Shown piece by piece: positions 34,359 to 44,800 of a stretch of DNA of 55,821 bases; positions within the stretch are counted from its first letter, which is position 1; every line of letters begins with the position of its first letter. A program made the position numbers and the translations under genes. The notes beneath the pieces are model-generated. The model saw only the letters and a list, made by a program, of their open reading frames with translations, had not been told where the DNA came from and made no database searches. The DNA comes from an uncultured Lachnospiraceae bacterium (lineage in GTDB: Bacteria > Bacillota > Clostridia > Lachnospirales > Lachnospiraceae). The stretch covers positions 1-55,821 of the forward strand of contig CAMWPB010000026.1 in assembly GCA_947176065.1 (NCBI GenBank). Reading direction: 5' to 3'.

Positions 34359-37300
34359 TTATGCTTTCTGCTCTAAAACAGCAACGCGCTGTTTCAGGTT
34401 TTCGATTTCTTCATGCTGCTCCTGTATCAGCTTTAACATGGGTGCGATCAGCATGTTGTACTCCGGCACCTCGGGTTTGCCGTCCTTTAAGTTGCAGGCA
34501 ATGGGGTAGGTTTCGTAGACGTCTTCGGCGAGGAAACCGATGATGTCTTTGCCGTAGCGCTGGTCGTCTTTATCTAAATAATCTTCTTTGTATTGAAATT
34601 GCACGATATCTAAATTGTATAGTTTATGCGGGTTCAATTTATCGTTGATGTTTGTACATATATCCTTTTTATACACTTTTGACGAAGACGCATATCTCTT
34701 AAAATAACCATCAGTATCAATCCGTAACTGTGATCCGCTGCTGGTAGTACTGGAATATACATAGGTATTTCTTAAGGTATATCCATAGTTAAAGAAGTAA
34801 TCTGTTTGATCAAAGCCAGATATATAATAAGTATAACTGCCAGAAATACCTTTTGCGGAAAATACACAATAAGGATTTGAGGCTATGATAGGATTGGCTG
34901 AAATCATTTTTCCGCCATCAAACCAACTTGGAACTATTTTCATATATTCAATATTATAATCAGGTGAAACGATAGTGAAACCTTTTTTACTTAAGGATAT
35001 ATCCATGTTATAGCGGGTGCTATTGTCTTCGTAGAGTCCCTTGAATTTGATTTCTCCACCACTTATGATAGCATTAGTTGATTTTAAGTTTCCCATCTTA
35101 TCTACACTAAAAGAGTCTTTGATCGAAAATCCATTATTGCCCAGATAGATGCCATTTTGTGATTCGAAGACATCACTTCCTTTATAGAATCCTTCTTTGT
35201 TAAAGGTCCATCCTCCGATTGAGCCAGATTCATTAGCGGACAGACTGGTTGCTGTAATATCACCGGTAAATTTACCACTACCCTCCACGTTTAATTGATT
35301 GCCGTTCCATTTCAGCTTCCCGCCGAGATTAAAATGACCGTTGGATAAATCAATGATACTGCCTATACTATTACATAATAAGTCATTTTCTGTTCCATTC
35401 CAGTTGACTGATTTGATTTTGTCAATAAGGCAGTCGCCGTTTATCTTGATCCCGCCGCTTTCCAGACTGTCGAAAATCCCGCTGTGCGCCAGCAGTTTTC
35501 CGAAATTCCCTTTATTGCCCTTGATGCTGTCAAGGATCACATCGGATACCTGTGTGCCGAAGGCATCGGATTTTAACAGGGCGTTTAACATGTTGTTGGC
35601 GATCTGGATTTCGGCATCGTTTTTGCCGTAGGCGCCGCCGCTGCCGGAAGATGACCCGGAAGCGTGTGAGGAGACGGATGCGCCGTCACCGAAGAGAAAC
35701 GCCAGATCGTTGACGCCGGACAGGGATCGTGTCATGGTAGAAAACTCCACGGAGATATCCCCTGTGTCGATAAGTGGGTTTGATTCAATGGATATGAGCC
35801 GCAGCTTAACGGAGTCGTCGCGGAACAGGTCGGGCAGCAGGTAGATGAAATTCCCGATGGAAAAGTCCTCGCGCATCGGTGCAAATTCTTCCAGTGCAAA
35901 CAGATTGTCAATGGTGGTGCGGAACGCGTACTGTGGCCGGGATACGGTATCCAGACGGGCTTTTGCGTCCTGATAGAGTTCTTCGGACACGTCGATCACA
36001 GTCAGGATATCGTCCAGACTTGTGGTCACGATATTTTTATTGCTGTAATCCGCCTCGCGGGTGAGCAGACGGAAGATTTTCAGGTTTTCCGAACCGAAAT
36101 GATTTTCCGGGCGGACGAAGGAGGAGAGTGCGTCCCTCTCAGTGCCGGTGGAAGCGAGGCGTTCCTGCAGCATATCGATCTCTTTCTGCCTTTCGGAAAT
36201 GGCATCCTCGCACAGCCGTATAATGCCCTTGCAGACTGTGCCGGTTATGGCGTTATCGCGGGGTTCAAAGGACATGTAGTCAAGATAATCGTTAAGCGTG
36301 TCCGCAAAAGCGGTCATGGTGGTAAACTGCGCCTTCTGGCTGTCGGTCAGCATTTCCCAGCCGGTTTCATCCGGGACAAGATAAGACGTGGGAGCTTCCT
36401 TCGTGCCAGAGGCGACGAAGCCGTCCCGGTATAAGAGAGCGACACATTCCATCCATGCCTTTTTCTTTGCTTTCAGCTCCTCCAGACCATAAAGGTCAAA
36501 TTCGTACAAAAAGGCATTTACAGGCTGAACGATGGCGGTATTTCCCGCATAAACAGGGTTTCCGTTTTCGCACACGATATAGTGTCCGTCCCCGTCTTTG
36601 ACGAGATTGCCGTCGGCGTCCGTCTCGTACCAGATTTTCATGGCTTCCAGAACGGAGGGAATGATCTGGTATTTGTAGGCAAAGTAATCGTGCCGGTACA
36701 TGGTGGTGTACAGATGGGCCTCGTCAAGCTGTGCGCCGGGATCGGCATAGAGGTCGGGATATTCCTTTTTGTACAGGGTGACCAATGCGCCCAGTGCATT
36801 TTCGTAAGCCTGCAGTGAGAAGGCAAGCTCGTCCGCCTTGTAGGTTTTGTAATCTATGCTGCAGCCGTCGTTGGGCAGACGGTTCTGCAGTTCGCTGACA
36901 GCCAGCAGGGTTTTGTTGTATTCCCTTGTCAGGGCAATGTACTGCGGCCGGTTGGCGTCCCGTTTCTTTTGCCAGTCGGCATATTCGTCGTGGAAGGCTT
37001 CGGTGACATACTTGTAATCGCCATATTCGTTGTGGGTGTCTGTGAAGTAGTCAAGGCTGTAAAGATAAGGATCGCCGAAATTGACATATTCGATGCCGGA
37101 ACCGTCTTCACAGGTTGGGCGGTATCTGGTGATCAGCGCCGTGTCCGTGGTGGATTCCACCTGTATCCGGCTTGCCAGATTCCGCAGGCCGATACAGATC
37201 CCGGTGTCCTTCCCGATATTGGGATAGGAGCGGAGGCTTATGATGCGCTTCCGGCGGTCAAAGAAAAAGAGCACGTTTGCCGTGGGCGCAACCTCGCTCA

Positions 37301-37880
37301 TGAGAAAGGAATAGATATCCTTCCCGTCCACGCTGAACTGGTATTTTCCGGCACAGGCCTCGGCCTCTGCGGTGCGGAGGTTTTCGTCAACCGTCCAGCC
37401 GGTTTCCTCTAATGCCAGATGCAGTAAGGATAGCCCGGGACAGTCAAAATTCACCAGACTGATGTATTCTTTCGGAAGCCGGGTATAGGGATCCAGGTTG
37501 TCGTCAGCCAGATATTCCTGACTCTCCGGGGTTCCGTTATTGATATAAAAGCTGCGGAGAAATTTCTGCTGCAGCTCGCATTCCGCGGTGTGCGCCGTGA
37601 TACTTTTGGTTTCCTGCGTGCCGTCGTTTGTGACGACGGGCTTTGTATCGATCAGGAAAAGCACACTGTCCGCGCCGCTCTCCAGCAGGAGGTACATGTT
37701 TTCGGAGAGGGATTCGTAAAAATCCGAGGGACGCAGACCGTCGTCCTCGTCCGTATATTTGTTGACCTCAAAGGACAGCTCCCACATGTCGGTCAACGTT
37801 TTCTTTAATTTGCACGTCTCCTCTTTCAGACCGCCCGGTCTGCCGAGGATATCGCCTGTCGGTTTTGCCAGATAAATCAT
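34359..37880 (-). CDS. Phage tail/baseplate protein (tail-associated, Tal-like) with C-terminal S74 chaperone domain
   Basis: An 1173-aa protein encoded right after Dit, the usual place for the tail-associated hub (Tal). The N-terminal ~400 residues (MIYLAKPTGDILGRPGG, then SFEVNKYTDEDDG) resemble the hub part of siphophage minor structural proteins. The middle holds helices and a beta-rich shaft. The last ~110 residues are an intramolecular chaperone auto-processing (peptidase S74) domain: SSSKVYKKDI carries the Ser-Lys dyad, then GKDIIGFLAEDV, and a terminal coiled coil that would be cleaved off after trimerisation. ATG 37880 overlaps the Dit stop as ATGA; an in-frame ATG at 37886 is the alternative. 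Confidence 0.82.
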   Translation of the reverse strand: MIYLAKPTGDILGRPGGLKEETCKLKKTLTDMWELSFEVNKYTDEDDGLRPSDFYESLSENMYLLLESGADSVLFLIDTKPVVTNDGTQETKSITAHTAECELQQKFLRSFYINNGTPESQEYLADDNLDPYTRLPKEYISLVNFDCPGLSLLHLALEETGWTVDENLRTAEAEACAGKYQFSVDGKDIYSFLMSEVAPTANVLFFFDRRKRIISLRSYPNIGKDTGICIGLRNLASRIQVESTTDTALITRYRPTCEDGSGIEYVNFGDPYLYSLDYFTDTHNEYGDYKYVTEAFHDEYADWQKKRDANRPQYIALTREYNKTLLAVSELQNRLPNDGCSIDYKTYKADELAFSLQAYENALGALVTLYKKEYPDLYADPGAQLDEAHLYTTMYRHDYFAYKYQIIPSVLEAMKIWYETDADGNLVKDGDGHYIVCENGNPVYAGNTAIVQPVNAFLYEFDLYGLEELKAKKKAWMECVALLYRDGFVASGTKEAPTSYLVPDETGWEMLTDSQKAQFTTMTAFADTLNDYLDYMSFEPRDNAITGTVCKGIIRLCEDAISERQKEIDMLQERLASTGTERDALSSFVRPENHFGSENLKIFRLLTREADYSNKNIVTTSLDDILTVIDVSEELYQDAKARLDTVSRPQYAFRTTIDNLFALEEFAPMREDFSIGNFIYLLPDLFRDDSVKLRLISIESNPLIDTGDISVEFSTMTRSLSGVNDLAFLFGDGASVSSHASGSSSGSGGAYGKNDAEIQIANNMLNALLKSDAFGTQVSDVILDSIKGNKGNFGKLLAHSGIFDSLESGGIKINGDCLIDKIKSVNWNGTENDLLCNSIGSIIDLSNGHFNLGGKLKWNGNQLNVEGSGKFTGDITATSLSANESGSIGGWTFNKEGFYKGSDVFESQNGIYLGNNGFSIKDSFSVDKMGNLKSTNAIISGGEIKFKGLYEDNSTRYNMDISLSKKGFTIVSPDYNIEYMKIVPSWFDGGKMISANPIIASNPYCVFSAKGISGSYTYYISGFDQTDYFFNYGYTLRNTYVYSSTTSSGSQLRIDTDGYFKRYASSSKVYKKDICTNINDKLNPHKLYNLDIVQFQYKEDYLDKDDQRYGKDIIGFLAEDVYETYPIACNLKDGKPEVPEYNMLIAPMLKLIQEQHEEIENLKQRVAVLEQKA

Positions 37881-38746
37881 AAGCATCCTGCCTTTCTGGG
37901 AAATTCAAAGATAAAGGTAACTTCGCAGTCGCCTGTTATCCTGATGGTGTTTGTTCCCCGTATTAATCGGAGCCAGTAAATGGATTCCATGTACGTGTCG
38001 TTGGATGAGACATAGCTGGAATACTGCGTCGTCCAGCCGACTTCGTGAAAGGGTATGAGACGGCTGTCGTTGTTTAGGTCAAGCAGCTTCATCTGCGCGC
38101 TGTCCACAAGGATACTTCGGTTCCCGGAGTCGTCCGGCGGGACTAAGCCAAGATGGAAGGTGACCGATTTGCGGTCGCTCATATTTTCGATGACAATGGC
38201 ATCCGTACCGCAGGCGGATAAAAGAATCCGGGGGTAAAAGACGCCGCTTATCGTATCGGCAAGGTTGTCTATGGAGAAAACCTCCCCGCCTGCAACGAGA
38301 AATCTTTTTTCGACAGGATCGGTAAAGCCGAAGGGAGAGTTGGTTTTGAAAACCAGTTTCTTGGCCTGATGCTCCAGAATCACTTTGTCCTCAATTTCCG
38401 TGCAGACCGCGTAGTAGTGGAGCGACGGAACCGCGTTATCGTTAAAATATAGCGCCCGCGGCACGGAGGAGCCGGTAAGCCAGCGGTTGACAGCCATGGA
38501 TTCCTGTCTGGTAAAAGGCGTCTCGTCCCTCTTGATGACATAGAAGGAAAACTCGATATTTCCCTCAAAGCTCACGCCGTAATTGTTGGTTTTCAGGCGG
38601 ACGTGGTTTGTTTCGCCGCTGTTTATGGATCTTCTCAGCCCGTTTGCGGAAACGTTTGCGGTTTCGTCGATCCAGCACATCATCAGGTTGTAGGAATCGC
38701 TGTTTTGACCGTCAAACGTAAAAGAATCTGCATCTAAAAATGACAT
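37877..38746 (-). CDS. Distal tail protein (Dit)
   Basis: A 289-aa protein starting MSFLDADSFTFDGQNSDSYN with the usual Dit features: an N-terminal belt domain with FDGxxSxxYN, the central region RQESMAVNRWLTGSSVPRALYF, and a C-terminal galectin-like beta domain (residues about 150-289) ending GTNTIRITGDCEVTFIFEFP. Dit forms the hexameric hub between tail tube and baseplate. It lies immediately downstream of the tape measure gene. Start preceded by AAAGGAGGCAAC. Confidence 0.85.
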   Translation of the reverse strand: MSFLDADSFTFDGQNSDSYNLMMCWIDETANVSANGLRRSINSGETNHVRLKTNNYGVSFEGNIEFSFYVIKRDETPFTRQESMAVNRWLTGSSVPRALYFNDNAVPSLHYYAVCTEIEDKVILEHQAKKLVFKTNSPFGFTDPVEKRFLVAGGEVFSIDNLADTISGVFYPRILLSACGTDAIVIENMSDRKSVTFHLGLVPPDDSGNRSILVDSAQMKLLDLNNDSRLIPFHEVGWTTQYSSYVSSNDTYMESIYWLRLIRGTNTIRITGDCEVTFIFEFPRKAGCL

Positions 38747-38816
38747 GTATTTGTTGCCTCCTTTCCGGGGAAGGCGGGGCGGTAAAAGCTATGCCGCCGC
38801 CCTCCGTTTGGTTTTG

Positions 38817-41800
38817 TCAATGTAAGGAATAGCCGATCTTTTTCAGGTCGGTGTACTGCTTTTGTGTGGTGTAGTGATAGGACTTTTCCAGAATTTCCTG
38901 CAGTCCGGGGAGCGTGTCTTTGTCCACATTGCCGTCTACGCGCAGAAGCGCATCGTAGTGGTTTACGATTTCCACAGACTCCCGGTCAGACGATGGCAAT
39001 CCCGCCAGCGTTCCGGCAGGATCGGGGAGAGGATTGAGATTTGGAGCAACCTCTGGCTCCGGCAGTCCGGCGAGGAAGCTATCCATCTGCGCCCCTGCAA
39101 GGCGGTAAAAGTCCGTGACCTTCTGCATGGTCTCCTCCACCGCGTCCGTGGAGGTGCGGTACAGCTCCTTTGCCTCCTCTATGATTTTCTTCTGGGATTC
39201 GAGGGATTCCTGCACGGTTTCCGTGGATTCCTGCAGGGCCTCCTCCAGCGTTTTCGCGTAATCGTCCAGAGCTTCCGTGCTGATGGAAAATGTATGCTCC
39301 GCTCTGGTGGATTCCAGTTCTTCTTCAGCCTGTGCAAGCTGTGCTTCCAGCTTGGCCCTTCTGGCCTTCGCCTGCGCGGTGCTGATATCGTTTAAGGCGG
39401 CAAGCTCAGCCTTCAGGGAGTCGATATTTTTGTTTTTCTCCTTCAGGTTTCTGTCGTAGTCGTAGTAGGATTTCTTAGCCTGTAAGGCTTCCTTTCTGGC
39501 GGAAATGATGTCCTTCCAGCCGGACACTTCCTCCTCCTTCGCCTGTTTCATAAGATCCATAAGAGCGTTTTCCAAAGAGGCGGCGTCGGAGAGGGTGTTG
39601 TAGTAATTTTGGGAAGCCTCTGTCAGCGCTTCCTGCCAGGCGGTATCCGAGGCATACGTGTCCTGACTTTCCCTGATCCGATTCGTGAGCTCCAGATATT
39701 CCTCCGCCCTGTTCTGCGCGTTTTCCAACTGGGATACCAGCAGGGCGGCTTTGGCCTTTCCGTACTCGGAAAGCCCGTCGTTCTCATAGAGCCATGCATC
39801 CTGAATCAGCCCGGACATGGAGGAGAGAAGGCCATCCGCCCGGTTTAATTCTTCGATGGCGTCCGTGATGCCGGAGAACCTGACTTCCCGTAAGGCGTCG
39901 TTGATCTCCTGTATGGAACCGGCTGTTTCGATCAGGCCGGATTTGGCATCCGCAAGAGCCTGTTCCCATTCGCTGGCCCACAGATCCGCATATTCGCCCC
40001 AGTTGTCCGCATCGACGGCACGTTCGTTTAATAAATCGAGAACAGACTGCAGCCTGTCCGCCATTTCCGTATTGCCGGAAGCCTGATAGGTTTCCATTGC
40101 TTTCTGGAACAGAGCCATGGAAGACTGGAAATCGTTGGTGTCGATGGCTTCCAGAAGCTGTTTATACTCGTTGATCTGGGAGAGCGTGGCGTCATATTTG
40201 GAACTCAGCGTGTCCAGATACTTCTCATAGACGCTGACCTGATCGGAAAAGGCGCCTTCGTCAAGATCGGTCAGGAGATTGGTAAGTTTTTCGCCGGAGA
40301 AACGGTCGTAGAGGGATACCAGATCACTGTAGTAGCTGATACAGGCATCCAGACAGGAAAGCTGTTCATTCAGGGCGCTTAAGTTGTATTCGGCAATCTG
40401 CTTTGCCAGTCCGTACACCTTGGAGTAATAGCTGTTGACCTCGGATTCCGCGTCGGACAGATTTTCATCGCGGGTTTTCCCCAGTGTCTCCAGATCGTCC
40501 TCCATCAGGGATAACAGGTCGTTGATCTGGGACTGCTTTTCTGTGTTCCAGCTTTCGAGTTGGGATTTCAGATTATCATAATTGGAAGCCTCTTTTACGG
40601 TTAGGGTCTTTCCATCGTTTATTTTCTGCTGGAGAGTATACCATTGTTCCCAGGTTCTCATGTAACTTGCAATGTTGTCCCCGGTGCCTCCTTTTTCCAG
40701 CGCCTCCAGCTCCGCCGTAAATTTTTTCAGTTTTTTCTCTTCGTCTGCAGTCAGCCCCTGCGCGCTGTCCCTCTTGTTTTCCAGTCGCTGTTTTTTGGCG
40801 AGCAGATTTTTGTACTGGTTGGAGGCTTTCATTTTGGTGTCGATAGAGTCGATCTGGTCTTGGTAGCTTTCCCGGACTTCCTCGGAGGCCTCCTCATACT
40901 CGCGGTTGATATTGGCGGCTTTATCGCCGGGGTTCTGGAGCTTTTCAAGCTGTTCGTTTAAAGATTTGACGGTGTCGTCCCTCTCGTCGGCAAACTGCTT
41001 TAACTGGCCGCTGTAGGAATTGTACTGTTTCCACTCCGCAGCGGATAGGACCTTACCGTCGTTCAGCTTATCCTCAAGTTTGCGCCATTTATCGTAAACC
41101 TTGCTGTACTCTCCGATGGTGCCGGCGGTGGCGTGGGCTTCCAGCTCCGCTTTTTTTGCGTTGTAGGCGGCTAACTGCGCGTTCATTTTGTCCAGATTTT
41201 TCTGCTGTTCTGCTAACTGTGCCTTACTCGCTTTTTTGCCGTTGTATTTATTCGTCTCTTTTTCAATCGCTGCGTTCTTATCAGCGATATCCTTCAAGAG
41301 CCTCTGGTAGGTGGCGGACTCTGCGATGCCGGTACCGACCCTGTTATCTTTGTCTTCTTCCTTGCCTGTGATGGCCTCAAGCTGCTTTTCCAGCTTTTTG
41401 GCTTCTGTCTCACCGGGCTTACTTCCGTTTGCAATGTCAAGCTGTTCTGTCAGCTCATTGATGGCGGTTTTTCTTTCCTTGGTGATTTCCGCCATTCTGG
41501 CCTGTGTGTCTGCCAGCTTTTTGGCGTCGTATTGGGATAAGGTTTTTCCCTGCGCCTTTTTCTCTTCCTGTCTGGCCAAAAGAGTCTGCTCCGTATCATA
41601 CAGCTGGGCATATTCTGCGGCGGTATTGGCAGAGGCATTGGCTGCCAGCGCTTCTAGCTTGAGGTTCAGTTTTTTTTCCAGCTCTTCCCGCGTTTTCTTC
41701 GCCTTATCGTAGGCGGCCTGCCTGGATGCGGCAAAACGGGTGCCTGTGGCGGCATCCGCCTGTGCTTTCTTTTTGGCTTCGTCATCTTTTGCCTTTTGGA

Positions 41801-44800
41801 TTTCAAGCTCTATCTTTTTATAGGTTCCTGTATTTTTCACTCCTGATTCGGCGTGCGACTTTTGGGCTTCGAGGGAGGAGATCAGTTCCTGCTTTTCTTT
41901 CTCCTCTGCAGCCTTTACCCGTTCGGAACTCCCGAAGCGGTTCTTTTCCGACGCGTCGGATGTAATGGTTGTCTGAGACTGGAAGTGGGCGGCCTGTTCA
42001 TTGACTGCGGCAAACTGCTCCAGAAGGTCGGAGAGGGAACTGCGTCTGCCCATGTCATCCGTCAGGGAGATAAAGCTGTCCATCTTGGAAACGATGGAGG
42101 ACATGTAGGAGTCCAGATCGTTGTAGTAAGCCAGCACGTTATCCAGCTTCTGCCTGATGAGGTCACGCTCCTGGTCGTAAAGCTCTGAGACGGCGTCCTG
42201 ACATGCGGTCATCTTGTCATACCATTCCTGATACTTTTCAATCTTATCCGACAGCGACTCGTTCTGCATATCCTCCATGGTCAGCGTACCGTTCTGGATT
42301 TTGTTGATGTAGGTATTGCTTAAGCCCACCCGCCTTGCTTTTTCCGCATAGTAAACATAGGCGTTATTCTGCCCGGAAATCTGTTTGTCCGTGGCCTTTA
42401 CCGCCCGGTTGATCATGGCGTTTTTCTTGGACCAGGAAATGAACTTCCCAGCCTTGTCGATCAGGGCGGAGGCTTTCCTGGAGAGATTTTCCAGAAAGAT
42501 CTCGATCCAGTTATAGGTTTCCTTGATGGATTCCAGATAATCGTGGTAAGATTCCTCCGCGTCCCAGATCTGGTTCTGATGTTCCTCATCGCCCGCAAAG
42601 GAGCTTTTCGCCAGAGAAAGCAGCTTTTCATAGTACTCTCCCTTGGAGATCTGATCCATGGCCAGCATGTGCTCCAGGAGGGATTTCTCTTTGTTGTAGG
42701 CGTCCATGGGACTGGAGGAGGTTTCCGTCTTTGCGGGTTCTGCCTTTGCGGCAGGGGAAGAAGCGGAAGAGGAGGCAGGCGTAAAGGAAAAGTCCACCTT
42801 TCCTGCCATCTGTTTTGCGGCCTGATAGCCCTGATAGATCTGCTGTGCGGCCTCGGCCTGCTTGCCGCCCCGCGCATTCGCGTTGGCTACGGCGGCCTCG
42901 AGCTGTGCTTCCGCCGCCCCGAGCGCCGCATCCCGCAGCTGTTCGTTGGCGTAGGTGAGATATTCCACCGCCGCCGCTTCGGTTTTCAGACCATTTATGG
43001 TGTCGGCGGCATTCCTCGCCATCTGGATCTGCATCTCCTGAAGCTTGGCCTGTGAGAGACGCTCGAAGGCGCTGGCGTTTAAGCCCAACTGCCCATTTTC
43101 ATCCACGAGCTGGGAGAGGAAGGTAAAGCCCATGTTCGTCAGTTCCTGATACTGGTCTACCGTGATCTTCCCATTCTGGTTGTAGGTATCCCGGATGTCG
43201 CAGAGGGATTTGTAGGATGACTGGAGCTTATCCATCTCGGAGTTTAGGCTGGAGAGGGCGTTGGTTTCGGTTTTGGCGGATTTGGCGGAGCCTGTAGAGC
43301 CGGTCTTGCCGGGCTTTATGGGATCAAACTCTATTTTGAAGGAATCTGCCTGCCTTTTGAGACCGGCCATCATGTCAGACAGGACTGTCTCGTAATCGCC
43401 ATGTCCGTTGGCGACCCGGTCGGCTGCGGCTGCAGCAATGGCGGAGGTGGCTGTGTCGCCATAGGCGGTGGCCAGTTTTCCTAACTGGGAAATTTTATCT
43501 TCCACACTCAGACCGGTGGTATTATAGGCGATCTCGGAAGCGGCCAACTGGTAAATCATTTCGCGGGTCACACCGGCGGCCTGTCCCTCATTCAGCAGAT
43601 TGAACATATCTGCCTGTGCGGCGTCCGCAAGGTTGTGGGATGCGAGGACGGCTGCGCCCTTCGATTCGGCAAGCGTACGCATGGCCAGTTCATCTGCGTT
43701 GACAACGCCCAGCGATGCCAGCAGCCCGGAAAAAAGTCCGGCTGTTTCCTGTGTCAGCCCGTCAGTGGCTGCGCCTGCCTGATAAATGGAGAGTGCCAGA
43801 TCGTTGAAAGCCTGTTCGGCCTGTGCCTGTGTGGTACCCGTGTCAGTCATTATGGAGGCGAAACGGTTAAAGGATTCCATGTCGAAACGGAAATCCAGTC
43901 CTTCCGCCTTACTGAGGGAATCAATGGAGGAGCGGATGCTTTCCAGCGCTTCAAAATCCGCAGAATCTACATGAAAACCGTCTGAAAATATCGTCTCATA
44001 AGCGGATTTTAAGGACTGCAGTGCCGGTTTCAGCTTTGTTTCCATATCTTCCATCACCGTGAAGGCATCTGGCGGTTCCATTTCTATCCGGCCAGCTTTT
44101 TCCAAGGCATCCTCATACATCCGTGCAGCCTGTTCGGCATTTTCCGCACCGCGGGTCGCTTCCAGCCAGAGCTCTGCCTCTTTTACGGTAAAAGATTCGA
44201 CGGTCTCCGATAAGCTGGCGTACTGATCCCTGTCAACTATACCGTGACTGTCTGCGATTGTCCGGATGGACTGCTCCAGCCTTTCCTTCGTATCGTCAGG
44301 ATCGAACCCGAGCATCGCCTTCAGCTCGACAGGAGTCATATCCAGCTTTCCTGTAATGGAATTGATATAAAGGTTCATTTTTTCATCCAGCTCGTTGATG
44401 CTGAGTGCGTTTGTGTCCAAGGAAAGGAGGTTCTGGAAACTGTCTTTTACAAGCTGTTGGTCAACGGCGTTAAGATTACCCATGGGGACGATAAATTTAT
44501 CCCGGATATAGGCATAGGGATCGGGATCCCATTCATTCATGGCGGAGGCGCAGCTGTAATCAAGCCCCTCCACGATCTGTATGGCAACGTCCTGTAAATC
44601 AGGTGTCAGATCCTGAAAGGTCTGTTTGGCCTGCATCCCGGAAACCAGTGACGGTATAAAATCCCGCCATGCATTTTCCCCCTGCAGGACCTTTGCCTGC
44701 AGCTCGTGTGTCTGCGTTCCTATAGAGTCTAACAGGGCGCCGCTGGCACCGGAAACGTTGTCCCTGATGATGGTTTCCAGAGCAGCCTTTTCATCACCGG

